64,000 bases of DNA from assembly GCF_002272135.1 (NCBI RefSeq), contig NZ_NPBF01000025.1:62001-126000 (forward strand), written 5' to 3'. Position 1 is the first letter of the stretch. Each line of letters begins with the position of its first letter. The translations under genes and the position numbers were made by a program. Below the pieces are notes generated by a model. It did not search any database. It worked only from the letters and a program-made list of their open reading frames with translations, and was not told where the DNA came from. The stretch comes from Virgibacillus sp. 7505 (GTDB lineage Bacteria > Bacillota > Bacilli > Bacillales > Amphibacillaceae). Positions 17,666 to 25,912 of the stretch are shown here, piece by piece.

Positions 17666-18502
17666 ATGCAGCAAACAAGTGTTGAACAGTTGAAACAGCA
17701 TGCGATTGAATTACGCAAAACAGCAGTCACGATGGTGTATGAAGCACAATCTGGACACCCGGGAGGTTCCTTGTCGGCTGCGGATGTTATTTCTGCTTTA
17801 TATTTCAGGGAGATGAATGTAGATCCGGCCAATCCGAAATGGGAAGATCGAGATCGATTCGTCTTATCAAAAGGGCATGTTGCCCCAATACAATATGCAG
17901 CTTTAGCGTTGCGAGGCTTTGTTCCAAATGAAAGCGTATACACTTTGCGCCAGTATGGTTCACCTTTCCAAGGTCATCCGGATATGAAAAAATGTCCCGG
18001 AATTGATATATCAACAGGGTCATTAGGCCAAGGCTTATCCTGCGCGGTCGGAATGGCAATTGCAGGGCAGCGTGATGAGAAAGACTATCGTGTATTTGCG
18101 ATGGTAGGTGACGGAGAATGTCAGGAAGGACAGATTTGGGAAGCAATCCAAGCTGCAGTCAAATACAAGCTGGATAACTTGATCGTATTCGTGGATAACA
18201 ACCGTCTGCAAATTGATGGTTTCTGTGAGGACGTTATGCCGCTACTCGATCTGGAAAAGAAATTCGATGCATTCGGTTTTGATACGACACGTATTGATGG
18301 ACACAGCATGGAACAAATCGTAGAGACATTGGATACTTTTGCGAAGCGGAAGAACGGCAAGCCGAAGTGCATTGTCTGCGATACCGTTAAAGGAAAAGGC
18401 GTCTCTTATATGGAGGACCAAGCTGCATGGCATGGTACAGCACCGAACAAAGAAGAATTTGAGTTAGCGATCAAGGAACTAGAAGGAGGCTTGCCAGTAT
18501 GA
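17666..18502 (+). CDS. Transketolase, N-terminal subunit
   Basis: 278 residues, the length of the thiamine-pyrophosphate half of a two-subunit transketolase. GHPGGSLSAADVISALYF and LSKGHVAPIQYAAL are the N-terminal hallmarks. The TPP motif GDGECQEGQIWEA ends in DNN around residue 177. The ATG at 17666 has CAGGAG upstream; a longer frame from 17582 would cover the operator region. It overlaps the C-terminal subunit gene by four bases. Split transketolases often serve special sugars rather than the pentose phosphate pathway (apulose 4-phosphate and sulfofructose are known cases). Confidence 0.88.
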   Translation: MQQTSVEQLKQHAIELRKTAVTMVYEAQSGHPGGSLSAADVISALYFREMNVDPANPKWEDRDRFVLSKGHVAPIQYAALALRGFVPNESVYTLRQYGSPFQGHPDMKKCPGIDISTGSLGQGLSCAVGMAIAGQRDEKDYRVFAMVGDGECQEGQIWEAIQAAVKYKLDNLIVFVDNNRLQIDGFCEDVMPLLDLEKKFDAFGFDTTRIDGHSMEQIVETLDTFAKRKNGKPKCIVCDTVKGKGVSYMEDQAAWHGTAPNKEEFELAIKELEGGLPV

Positions 18503-19449
18503 GTGTGACAAAAAAAGCCGTCGAGAAAAAAGCGACAAGAGCTGCATTTGGAGACGAAATTGTCCGTTTGGGTGAGTCAAATAAAGATATTTATGTCGTG
18601 GATATCGATATCGGGAAATCCTGTAAAACAGATAAATTCATTGAAAAATTCCCGATGCAGCATATCAATGTCGGGATCGCAGAACAGAATGGAGCGGGTA
18701 TCGCAGCTGGGCTTGCGACAACAGGAAAGATTCCTTTCATCAGTACGTACGCGGTATTCGGATCTCTTCGCATGGCAGAGCAAATTCGTCAGGAAGTATG
18801 CTATCCGAACTTGAATGTGAAAATCGCTTGCTCCCACGGTGGTCTGACACCAGGTAATGATGGGGGAAGTCACCAGGCAATCGAGGACATGGGCGTCATG
18901 CGATCCTTCCCGAATATGACGGTCATCATGGGCGCGGATTATCATTCCACTCGCAAATTGATCGCCGAAGCAGCTGCCATGTATGGTCCGGTTTACCTTC
19001 GTTTCACACGGGATGCAGTACCATTGATTTATGACGAAAACGAGACGTTCGAAATCGGCAAAGCAAAACAGCTTCGTGACGGCGAAGATATTGCCATCAT
19101 CGCAAATGGTGATACGGTGCGTCTAGCTATTGAAGCGGCTGAGCAGCTGGAGCAAAATGGTGTTTCCGTCAAGCTGCTTGATATGCATACCATCAAGCCA
19201 CTTGATGTAGAAGCAGTCAAAGATTGCCTGGATATCGGAAGAATCATTACCGTCGAAGATCACAATATCTTGAATGGCCTTGGCAGTGCTGTAGCTGAAG
19301 TTATAGCTGAAGCAGGGAAGGGACAGCTGGCAAGAATCGGTGTGCAAGATAGATTCGGTGAATCTGCACCTTATGAGAAGCTGCTGGAAATCAACGGAAT
19401 CACGGTAGAAAACATAGTAGCAACAGCAAACAAATTACTAACAAACTAA
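18499..19449 (+). CDS. Transketolase, C-terminal subunit
   Basis: 316 residues with the pyrimidine-binding domain (HINVGIAEQNGAGIAAGLA, where the glutamate activates TPP) and a C-terminal transketolase domain (DGEDIAIIANGDTVRLAIEAAE). CSHGGLTPGNDGGSHQ is the substrate-loop region. It forms the active site with the preceding subunit at their interface and is translationally coupled to it (ATGA overlap). Substrate cannot be read from sequence; context suggests a keto sugar or sugar acid made by the SDR encoded next. Confidence 0.88.
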   Translation: MSVTKKAVEKKATRAAFGDEIVRLGESNKDIYVVDIDIGKSCKTDKFIEKFPMQHINVGIAEQNGAGIAAGLATTGKIPFISTYAVFGSLRMAEQIRQEVCYPNLNVKIACSHGGLTPGNDGGSHQAIEDMGVMRSFPNMTVIMGADYHSTRKLIAEAAAMYGPVYLRFTRDAVPLIYDENETFEIGKAKQLRDGEDIAIIANGDTVRLAIEAAEQLEQNGVSVKLLDMHTIKPLDVEAVKDCLDIGRIITVEDHNILNGLGSAVAEVIAEAGKGQLARIGVQDRFGESAPYEKLLEINGITVENIVATANKLLTN

Positions 19450-19470
19450 TAGCATAGGAGTCTGGAGAAC

Positions 19471-20229
19471 ATGTTCAAATTGGATGATCGAGTCGCAATC
19501 GTAACAGGTAGTGGATCTGCAAAAGGAATCGGCCGGACTATCGCGCTGACATTGGCTGAGCAAGGTGCAAAAGTAGTTATTGCCGATATGAATAAGGAAG
19601 GCATTGAAGAGACTGTGGCTGTCATAACGGAAGCAGGCGGAACAGCTTTGGGAGTCGAAGTCAATGTGACAGATAAAGTATCTGTTGATGCAATGGTAGA
19701 AAAAACGCTGGATGCCTTCGGGCGTATCGATATTCTTGTTAACAATGCCGGTATCTCGCAAAAAGTCACAGTTGAAGAAATGACAATCGAGGACATCACG
19801 AAGGTCTTCAACGTCAATATGTTCGGTCTGTTCCTATGTACGCAAGCTGTATTAGCGCCGATGCGCGAGCAGAAATTCGGCCGCATCGTCAGTTTATCGT
19901 CTGTTTCCGCTAAGCGCGGCGGCGGTGTGTTCGGAGGAGCGCATTACTCCGCATCCAAAGCAGCTGTACTTGGATTCTCCAAAAACCTTGCACGGGAAGT
20001 GGGACTGGACGGCATCACCGTTAACTGTGTTGCTCCTGGATTAGTCAATACTGATATCTGGAAATCTCTGCCGCAGGAAGATGCTTTGCAAGTCATCTCT
20101 GGTATTCCGCTTGGCAGACCAGGGGAGACGAAGGAAATCGCTTCTGCAGTTGCATTTCTTGCATCAGAAGAATCCTCCTATATTACTGGGGAAGAAATCG
20201 ATATCAATGGTGGCTCGCATATGGACTAA
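19471..20229 (+). CDS. Short-chain dehydrogenase/reductase (SDR)
   Basis: 252 residues, classical SDR. The cofactor loop is TGSGSAKGIGR, NNAG lies near residue 92, and the catalytic pair is YSASK near residue 160, with a serine in SLSSVSA upstream. The C-terminal FLASEESSYITGEEIDINGG is the usual ending. Likely substrates are polyols or aldonates. Together with a split transketolase and an organic-anion-type MFS transporter it should make the ketose or keto acid that the transketolase then cleaves. This pathway role is inferred. Confidence 0.85.
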   Translation: MFKLDDRVAIVTGSGSAKGIGRTIALTLAEQGAKVVIADMNKEGIEETVAVITEAGGTALGVEVNVTDKVSVDAMVEKTLDAFGRIDILVNNAGISQKVTVEEMTIEDITKVFNVNMFGLFLCTQAVLAPMREQKFGRIVSLSSVSAKRGGGVFGGAHYSASKAAVLGFSKNLAREVGLDGITVNCVAPGLVNTDIWKSLPQEDALQVISGIPLGRPGETKEIASAVAFLASEESSYITGEEIDINGGSHMD

Positions 20230-20285
20230 TTAATTTAGGGCGGGCCACTGGCCCCTCCTGCATCTAAATGATTGGAGGAATAAAC

Positions 20286-21617
20286 TTGGAGCAGCACATG
20301 CTTGAGAAATCCACTACCCGGAAAGTTACATTACGTCTGATACCGTTTCTGTTTCTCTGTTTCTTTATCTCGATCCTCGATCGAGTGAACATCAGTTTTG
20401 CAGCTTTACAGATGAATGAAGATCTTGGCTTCTCGAATGCCGTCTACGGCCTTGGAGCGGGTATATTCTTCTTAGGTTACTTCCTGCTGGAGGTACCAGG
20501 AAGTGCAATCATGACCAGGATTGGAGCGCGGCGCTGGATCAGTCGAATTATGATCTCATGGGCAATTATCGCGATCCTGATGGCATTTGTACAGGAACCA
20601 TGGCAGTTTTATACTGCTAGATTCCTATTAGGGGTAGCAGAAGCAAGTTTCTATCCATGTATGGTGTATTATTTGAGTGGCTTCTTCCAATCGAAGCATC
20701 ACGCGAAGGCGATCGCAGCCTTTATGCTGGCGATACCTGGAGCCAATGCGGTTGGGGCGCCATTATCTACATTCTTGATGCAGATTGAGTGGTTGAACCT
20801 TGCAGGCTGGCAATGGTTGTTTATTTTGGAAGCGGTTCCAGCTCTTATTCTGGGAATCATTTGCTTCTTCTATTTGGATGATCGTCTGGAAGATGTGAAA
20901 TGGCTGAAGCCAGAAGAGAAGAACTGGCTGCTGGATGTGACGCAGAAGGAAAAAGAAGCGAAGCAGCAAGTAAAGCATTACACATTTGCGCAAGCATTGA
21001 AAGATCGAGATGTCCTTATTCTTTCTGCAGGCTACTTCTGCTGGATGTTCGGCTACTACGGCATCAATATGTTCCTCCCGACCGTGACAGAGTCTATGTC
21101 GGAGTCCTTGTCGATAAGCACGCAGGGGCTAGGGTGGCTTCTAGGTTTGATGTATGCTATCGCCATGGTGGCAATGATCTTAGTAGGAAACCATTCAGAC
21201 AAAAAGAATGAAAGACGCTGGCATGTGGCTGCTTGTTTAACAACGAGTGCAATCGCTATGATTGCGAGCAGCTATGTGGCTGAATCGAATATCATACTAT
21301 CGTTCGTACTGCTGACAATAGCGCTGTGCGGAGCCTTTGGAGCATATTCTCCGTTCTGGGCAATACCTCCATCCTTCCTAACAGAATCAGCAGCAGCCGG
21401 GGCGATTGCTTTGATCAACAGTATCGGGAATCTTGGCGGATTCTTCGGCCCTTATGCAGTTGGATATATCCGTGATACAACTGGTTCATTCACAATGAGT
21501 ATGATTTTCCTCGGAATCAGCATGATTCTAAGCTCGCTAATCATAATATTCCTAGTGAAGCAGTCCGGAAAAGCAGTGTCCCGGATTGCTGAAAAGAAAC
21601 TCGGTAAATCAAGCTAA
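20286..21617 (+). CDS. MFS transporter, anion:cation symporter family (sugar acid-like)
   Basis: 443 residues with twelve membrane helices. The segment ILDRVNISFAALQMNEDLGFS is the opening signature of the ACS family (hexuronate, tartrate, galactonate and similar carriers). GARRWISRIM and LLGVAEASFYPCMVYYLSGFF are further matches. The TTG at 20286 is preferred because GGAGG lies seven bases before it; an ATG at 20268 precedes that site. A GGGCC-ACT-GGCCC hairpin sits between the SDR stop and this start. It probably imports the acid that the SDR and transketolase use. Confidence 0.82.
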   Translation: MEQHMLEKSTTRKVTLRLIPFLFLCFFISILDRVNISFAALQMNEDLGFSNAVYGLGAGIFFLGYFLLEVPGSAIMTRIGARRWISRIMISWAIIAILMAFVQEPWQFYTARFLLGVAEASFYPCMVYYLSGFFQSKHHAKAIAAFMLAIPGANAVGAPLSTFLMQIEWLNLAGWQWLFILEAVPALILGIICFFYLDDRLEDVKWLKPEEKNWLLDVTQKEKEAKQQVKHYTFAQALKDRDVLILSAGYFCWMFGYYGINMFLPTVTESMSESLSISTQGLGWLLGLMYAIAMVAMILVGNHSDKKNERRWHVAACLTTSAIAMIASSYVAESNIILSFVLLTIALCGAFGAYSPFWAIPPSFLTESAAAGAIALINSIGNLGGFFGPYAVGYIRDTTGSFTMSMIFLGISMILSSLIIIFLVKQSGKAVSRIAEKKLGKSS

Positions 21618-21655
21618 TAAAAGCATGACAAAAAAATCAATCGGAGGCGAAGAAA

Positions 21656-21799
21656 ATGGAAGAAAAATTGAATTCGAAGCAAACGATTATTTGTCAGGAT
21701 TGCGATGATGTGATTGATGTGACAGACAGCCCGGAAGGCGGACGTGTATTATACGGTGTATGTCTGGAATGCCGAGAGGATAAAGGAGCAGCGGAATAA
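21656..21799 (+). CDS. SR1P-like small zinc-ribbon peptide
   Basis: 47 residues. TIICQDC, then VLYGVCLEC, give two CxxC pairs around a short beta region, closely like the GapA-binding peptide SR1P encoded by the B. subtilis dual-function RNA SR1. GGAGGCG lies before the ATG, so it is translated. It sits between the MFS gene and a strong terminator, at the end of the split-transketolase operon. SR1P promotes binding of RNase J1 to GapA in B. subtilis; whether this copy does so is unknown. It could be another small zinc-binding protein. Confidence 0.55.
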   Translation: MEEKLNSKQTIICQDCDDVIDVTDSPEGGRVLYGVCLECREDKGAAE

Positions 21800-21802
21800 A
21801 GA

Positions 21803-21834
21803 AAAAGGAGTCAGCAGCTGCTGACTCCTTTTAT
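21803..21834. terminator. Bidirectional terminator at the end of the split-transketolase operon
   Basis: AAGGAGTCAGCAG and CTGCTGACTCCTT make a perfect palindrome flanked by an A-run and T-run. It overlaps the stop of the convergent GntR gene and can serve both. Confidence 0.92.
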
Positions 21835-22526
21835 ACTTTCCAATAGCGTTCATATAGGTTATCCATGTGAAGCTTCATTAAGGCCTCTGCTTTTTCCTCA
21901 TCATGATCCTCAATTGCTTCGATTAAGTTCTTATGCTCATGGAAGTTCACGCCGCGGAAATCAGGTCTTGTTACTGTGCGATCGCGGATGAAGGTCCACA
22001 TTTGCTGCTGCTTCATGGCGCTGCTGATAGTCGCCATGAATTGGATGTAGAGGTCATTATGGGATGCTTTTGCGATACCGTTATGCAACCGTTCATCCGT
22101 CTCCGGAGCGTATATGCCTTCATTCGTTTCCTTCTCCATTTGCTTGATTGTTTCGTTCAGCTCTTTCAAATCTTCATCCGTCGCGCGCAAGGCAGCGAAT
22201 CGAACGATGAGCGGTTCAATGTTCATCCGAGCTTCCACGATGTCCTCTGGAGAAACATTGGATAAGAAAGCAGGGGAATAGATTTCATCTGCCGGCAAAG
22301 ATTTTATGAAAACACCCTCGCCTTGTCTGGAATATGTGAATCCGTTCATTTCCAATGCACTCATTGCTTGGCGCACCGGAGCTCTGCTTACGCCGAATTG
22401 CTCACACAGCTCTCGTTCTGAAGGAAGCTTATCGCCAATCTTGAAAGCACCGGATTTCATCTGCTCAACAATTTGTTCATAAATCTGTATGTATAAGCGT
22501 TTGTTTGTTACTGGATTAAAGTTCAT
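21831..22526 (-). CDS. GntR family regulator, FadR/FCD type
   Basis: 231 residues. The N-terminal winged helix carries KLPSERELCEQFGVSRAPVRQAMSALEMNGF. The C-terminal all-helical FCD domain has EARMNIEPLIVRFAA, then the metal- and ligand-binding residues in ERLHNGIAKASHN and HEHKNLIEAIEDHDEEKAEALMKLHM. FCD regulators sense sugar acids or carboxylates. Its convergent position next to the split-transketolase operon, with an ACTTGT/ACAAGT dyad before that operon, makes it the likely repressor. Confidence 0.87.
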   Translation of the reverse strand: MNFNPVTNKRLYIQIYEQIVEQMKSGAFKIGDKLPSERELCEQFGVSRAPVRQAMSALEMNGFTYSRQGEGVFIKSLPADEIYSPAFLSNVSPEDIVEARMNIEPLIVRFAALRATDEDLKELNETIKQMEKETNEGIYAPETDERLHNGIAKASHNDLYIQFMATISSAMKQQQMWTFIRDRTVTRPDFRGVNFHEHKNLIEAIEDHDEEKAEALMKLHMDNLYERYWKV

Positions 22527-22714
22527 GATGACCCACCTCGTTATAGAAGTTCCTACTTAAATTATAATGCTTTGCGGGCGTTCCGGCAAAAGAGGAGTGA
22601 GCTACAGTGTGCAGGAAATCGCCTCATTTGAGATTAATGCAGAAAAGTTATTTAAGTCCTACATCATTTTGGAAAAATATGGACTATAGTAACGTATGTT
22701 CGGCCTTTGACCTC

Positions 22715-22723
22715 TGATATAAT
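22715..22723 (+). promoter_or_regulatory. Extended -10 promoter of the toxin gene
   Basis: TGATATAAT is an extended -10 (TG-N-TATAAT). No good -35 is visible, which is tolerated for this class. Transcription would start near 22730, leaving a leader of about 70 nt before the toxin start. Confidence 0.6.
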
Positions 22724-22798
22724 GGTAGGACAATAGCATAGGTGACTCAAGGGTGGTTTGCGCATTACTCTTTCCTTTAACGGAGGGTGGTGTAGCGG

Positions 22799-22885
22799 AT
22801 GACGGTGGCTGAGGCGTTGAGGTTGATGATCGGATTTGGAACGTTGATTGTTGCGATCTTGTCGCAGAAGAACGAGAAAAAATAA
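22799..22885 (+). CDS. Holin-like small toxic peptide (type I toxin)
   Basis: 28 residues: MTVAEALRL, a single hydrophobic helix (MIGFGTLIVAILS) and a charged tail. This is the form of the putative holin-like toxins of Firmicutes type I systems. GGAGGG lies upstream with a rather long 12-nt spacing. The 5' leader segment 22745-22758 is perfectly complementary over 14 nt to 22884-22897 just after the stop. Such long-range pairing keeps toxin messages folded and poorly translated. An overlapping antisense RNA is likely on the other strand. Confidence 0.72.
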   Translation: MTVAEALRLMIGFGTLIVAILSQKNEKK

Positions 22886-22919
22886 CCACCCTTGAGTTGG
22901 CAGCTCGAGAAGGGTGGTT
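22884..22919. terminator. Hairpin just after the toxin gene
   Basis: AACCACCCTT pairs with AAGGGTGGTT over 10 bases. On the minus strand it ends in TTATTTTTT and looks like the antitoxin terminator. On the plus strand the T-run is poor, so the toxin message probably reads on. The left arm can instead pair with the toxin leader. Confidence 0.65.
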
Positions 22920-22971
22920 ATGTTACCTCTTTTTCGCGCAGATCCCCTAGGGAATCATGCTATTACTGGAC

Positions 22972-23010
22972 AGACCGATTGGTGTTGGCAGCACCGGACG
23001 GTCTTTTTCT
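22972..23010 (+). terminator. Terminator of the toxin transcript
   Basis: AGACCG pairs with CGGTCT, with an inner GGTG/CACC stem, followed by TTTTTCT. It would end the toxin message about 120 nt after the stop codon, giving the overlap with the antisense RNA. Confidence 0.7.
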
Positions 23011-23074
23011 GTGCACAAATATTATAGTAACGCAATTGGAAGGGATTGTCATGTGACTATTGGAGTAAAAGCTG

Positions 23075-24766
23075 TTACTTCTCCATTTCTGTCATCAGTT
23101 CGTCAAGCTTGGCCAGGTCTGCTTCTGATGTGCTCCAGCCCTCAGCGTATATATTCGATACAGTGCCGCTGGTTACGCCAATGATCGCCTGCACATCTTC
23201 TTGTTCGTTCGTAACGAGTGCATACGTGATAGGAAGACCTTTATAAGGCTCTATTTCTTTCGTGATTTCAGCAGCTGCAATAGCTTGTATAAAAGGTGAG
23301 TCCATATTATCCAGGATGGTGCTAGAGTAGTCACTGGAAACAAGCTCTGTCAGCTGCTCTTCCGTTGCATCTTCCTTCAGAAGGTCGATAAAATGCTGTA
23401 CAACGTCGTCGTTGGCCTCTGTATCAAAGGTAAAGTCCTCTGGCTTTGCTTCCTGAATGGATTCCTGCAAGTCGGTATCCGCAGCAACAGGCTCGGGCCC
23501 ATTATCAAACATGGGCAGGGAGCGGACGCCGAAGAGAATAAGAACTGCTGCAAACATTACAAAGAATGGCCACTGGCTGTATTCCTGCGGTGGTGCAGGT
23601 CTGAATGGTGCCAGTGGTTTCTTATCCGTAGTATCTTCTGTTTCTTTATCTTCCATGCGAGCCTTAACCGCAGAGATATTCTCTGTCTGCCACATTTTCG
23701 CGAGCTGCTGTTCAAGCTCTTCCTGTGTCAAACTAGGATCATTATTTTCGGGTTGAGCAGCGGAAGCAATAGCTGCTCGCATTTCTTGGATAGCAGCTTT
23801 CTGATTTTTCTCTGTCTGCTCCTTCATGAGAGTCTCTTCTTTATCTGTGATGCCGCTCTTTTCCAGCATAGATCGTTTGATTCGATGTGTTATATAGAAA
23901 GAAGCAGCATAGGCACCAATCAAAATAAGCGAAGAAGGCCCTAAGAGTAAGTAAAGAACTGTGCTTTCTATAAAGAAAAGAAACAGCAGGATCCAGAAGA
24001 TATTCACTTTTTCCTTGAAGGCTTTCCAAATCCATTTTCCAGGAAGGATGAGTGCAAAGTAATCCAAGTCATTCTTCGTCCGGACAACTATATTCCTTGT
24101 CGGGTGGATACGTGCGTATGCCTGTCGTACTTCTTCATTATCAGGTGCAAGCCGTATCGCTTCGTCCATCAGCATTTGCGCCTTTTTGTACTTTCTGTGA
24201 TTGAAGGCTATCTCAGCAAACCGAAGCAGATGCTGGACATGCTCTGGATTGATGCTCAGGGCCAGCTGTTCATATTTTTCAGCTTCTTTTTTTCTGCCTA
24301 AGTGATACAGGAGCATGCTATAGTTGGCCAAATAGTCCTCTTGCTGCGGATCAAGCCGAATGGCTTCTTCATATGCTGCAAGGGATATTTCATGATCTTT
24401 ATTCAGGTGGGCTTGCGCATACTGGTAATGAAAGTAGGAGTTATCAGGATAATGCTTTATTCCTGTAAACACCAATTCCCGCCATTTGTCGGGATTAATC
24501 CCGCTAAAGAAAAGATAATGTGTATATGTGGAAAGCACATCCTCATTTGTCGGTGCTAAGGCTAAGGCCTTGTCCCACCAAACTAGTGCTTCATCCTGCT
24601 GATTGATGAAATGATGATAAAGACCAAGTAAAAAATAGCCTCGGGGAGCTTCCGGGTTTTCACGGATAGCATCCTCCGCAAGCTCTTCAGCCCGGACATA
24701 TTCGCCTTGCTTAATATAATGTCCGAGCAGCATTACTTCGTTTGAGCTAGGTTCGTATAGTGACAT
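23075..24766 (-). CDS. Membrane-anchored tetratricopeptide repeat protein
   Basis: 563 residues. Residues 1-215 hold about six TPR units (for example PRGYFLLGLYHHFINQQDEA). Two membrane helices follow near 247-285 (IFWILLFLFFIESTVLYLLL), then a charged stretch of about 110 residues rich in glutamate and glutamine. A single helix near 400 (WPFFVMFAAVLILFGV) leads to a C-terminal domain of about 145 residues that resembles no family I know. The gene starts 11 nt after the AAA ATPase gene, so the ATPase probably acts on or through this scaffold. Function unknown. Confidence 0.7.
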   Translation of the reverse strand: MSLYEPSSNEVMLLGHYIKQGEYVRAEELAEDAIRENPEAPRGYFLLGLYHHFINQQDEALVWWDKALALAPTNEDVLSTYTHYLFFSGINPDKWRELVFTGIKHYPDNSYFHYQYAQAHLNKDHEISLAAYEEAIRLDPQQEDYLANYSMLLYHLGRKKEAEKYEQLALSINPEHVQHLLRFAEIAFNHRKYKKAQMLMDEAIRLAPDNEEVRQAYARIHPTRNIVVRTKNDLDYFALILPGKWIWKAFKEKVNIFWILLFLFFIESTVLYLLLGPSSLILIGAYAASFYITHRIKRSMLEKSGITDKEETLMKEQTEKNQKAAIQEMRAAIASAAQPENNDPSLTQEELEQQLAKMWQTENISAVKARMEDKETEDTTDKKPLAPFRPAPPQEYSQWPFFVMFAAVLILFGVRSLPMFDNGPEPVAADTDLQESIQEAKPEDFTFDTEANDDVVQHFIDLLKEDATEEQLTELVSSDYSSTILDNMDSPFIQAIAAAEITKEIEPYKGLPITYALVTNEQEDVQAIIGVTSGTVSNIYAEGWSTSEADLAKLDELMTEMEK

Positions 24767-24777
24767 CGTATCCTTCC

Positions 24778-25716
24778 TTACTTCACATTGTGCTGGTAAA
24801 TATAATCCAGCACGTCCTGATATTCCTGATTGGCATCACTGAATTTGGCATAGCTTTTTGCAGTGGAGAACCATTCTAGCGTTGTTGCTTTTCGCTTTTC
24901 CAGTGCATGCAATAAGTCTTCATTTGTCATTGGCTGGATGGCACCTGTTTCAAAAGAACGTGTAATCGCCGAATCGACAGCATCTTTTACGAGATATTCC
25001 AGATCTGCTCCTGAAAAATGCTCGGTATATTTAGCAACCAAGTCAAGCTGCAGTGCCTCTGCTGGCTTGCCTTTCGTCTTGATCGAAAGGATTGCTTTCC
25101 GTTCCTCTAAATCTGGCGGAGGAAGGAAGATGAGGGAATCGAACCGTCCAGGACGACGAAGTGCAGGATCCAAGTACCAAGGTGTATTCGTTGCGCCTAT
25201 AATATAGACTCCATCGTTGTTTGACATGGAACCGTCCATTTCCACTAGAAGCTGATTCACAAGAGTGCGGCTGTGATGGCTCACTTTCTGGCGGTTTCCG
25301 CCAAGCGCATCCAGTTCATCGATGAACAGCACACAAGGCGTCTGTCTTCTGGCATCCTCAAACAACTCATGCAAATTCTGCTCCGATTCACCCATCCATT
25401 TGGACAGGATCGCTTGAATGTCCAAATGGATGAAATTGGCGTTTATTTCTCCGGCTACCGTCCGTGCCAAGAAAGTTTTCCCACATCCTGGCGGGCCATA
25501 AAAGAGCAAGCTGCCGCCTGCTTTCTTCCCGAAAGCCTCGAAAATCTCAGGGTTTTGGATTGGCATGATAAAATCGGTCCGGATCTTCTTTTTCACATCC
25601 TCCAAACCACCAACATCCTCAAACGTCTCCAAACGCTGATCAATTTCAACCATCTTTTTCTTTTCATTATCGTACATGATGGTCTTCGTTCTGCCTGGTT
25701 TCATCTCTCTATCCAT
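24778..25716 (-). CDS. AAA ATPase (classical AAA, single ring domain)
   Basis: 312 residues. Walker A is GPPGCGKT (74-81), the pore loop KWMGESE (106-112), Walker B LFIDELDALG (130-139), sensor ATNTP and the arginine fingers in RRPGR. The short N-terminus has no transmembrane or protease domain, so it is neither FtsH nor Lon. It resembles CDC48/VPS4-like unfoldases. AGGAGGAG precedes the ATG. The following gene encodes a TPR membrane protein, suggesting an ATP-driven remodelling pair at the membrane. The substrate is unknown. Confidence 0.78.
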   Translation of the reverse strand: MDREMKPGRTKTIMYDNEKKKMVEIDQRLETFEDVGGLEDVKKKIRTDFIMPIQNPEIFEAFGKKAGGSLLFYGPPGCGKTFLARTVAGEINANFIHLDIQAILSKWMGESEQNLHELFEDARRQTPCVLFIDELDALGGNRQKVSHHSRTLVNQLLVEMDGSMSNNDGVYIIGATNTPWYLDPALRRPGRFDSLIFLPPPDLEERKAILSIKTKGKPAEALQLDLVAKYTEHFSGADLEYLVKDAVDSAITRSFETGAIQPMTNEDLLHALEKRKATTLEWFSTAKSYAKFSDANQEYQDVLDYIYQHNVK

Positions 25717-25870
25717 AAGGCTCCTCCTCTGTATCTCTAGTCAATAGTGTAATAGATGGTGGTTGTTTTTTCCATGTGAAACATAAAGAAGGGTGAGAAA
25801 TGGTGCTACAGTCATATAGAAAATAGACCTATCCGCTCACAGGAAAATAATTGAAAAAGATAAGGAACCT

Positions 25871-25900
25871 TTGGTACTATAAAAGTATTCTTAGTACCAA
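25871..25900. promoter_or_regulatory. TTGGTACT/AGTACCAA dyad, probable TetR operator
   Basis: TTGGTACT (25871-25878) and AGTACCAA (25893-25900) form an inverted repeat just before the TetR gene start at 25913. TetR repressors normally bind such dyads over their own promoter. Confidence 0.6.
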
Positions 25901-25912
25901 GAGGGAGAACTG

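Larger units (their letters stand above)
22877..23014 (-). ncRNA. Probable antisense antitoxin RNA
   Basis: On the minus strand a consensus TATAAT lies at 23026-23021, with nothing but the end of another gene upstream. A transcript from about 23014 would run into the hairpin 22919-22884, which on this strand is followed by TTATTTTTT and so terminates. The RNA of about 138 nt would be complementary to the 3' part of the toxin message if that message reads to the terminator at 22972-23010. This tail-to-tail layout is that of txpA/RatA and bsrG/SR4. The -35 is poor and expression is unproven. Confidence 0.45.

Noticed and set aside
17666-19449. Transketolase genes as a frameshifted single housekeeping tkt
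   Set aside because: The ATGA overlap, own ribosome site context and usual half-lengths (278 and 316 residues) fit genuine split subunits.
22659-22889. 76-residue minus-strand frame rich in serine and threonine
   Set aside because: It is the mirror of the toxin gene and its hairpin; low-complexity composition and no start signals.
22941-22956. GATCCCCTAGGGAATC near-palindrome after the toxin gene
   Set aside because: It is short and imperfect and could be part of the fold of either RNA; no separate function can be supported.
23075-25716. Reading the AAA ATPase as FtsH or Lon
   Set aside because: It lacks a membrane anchor, zinc-protease motif and Lon protease domain, and is only 312 residues.
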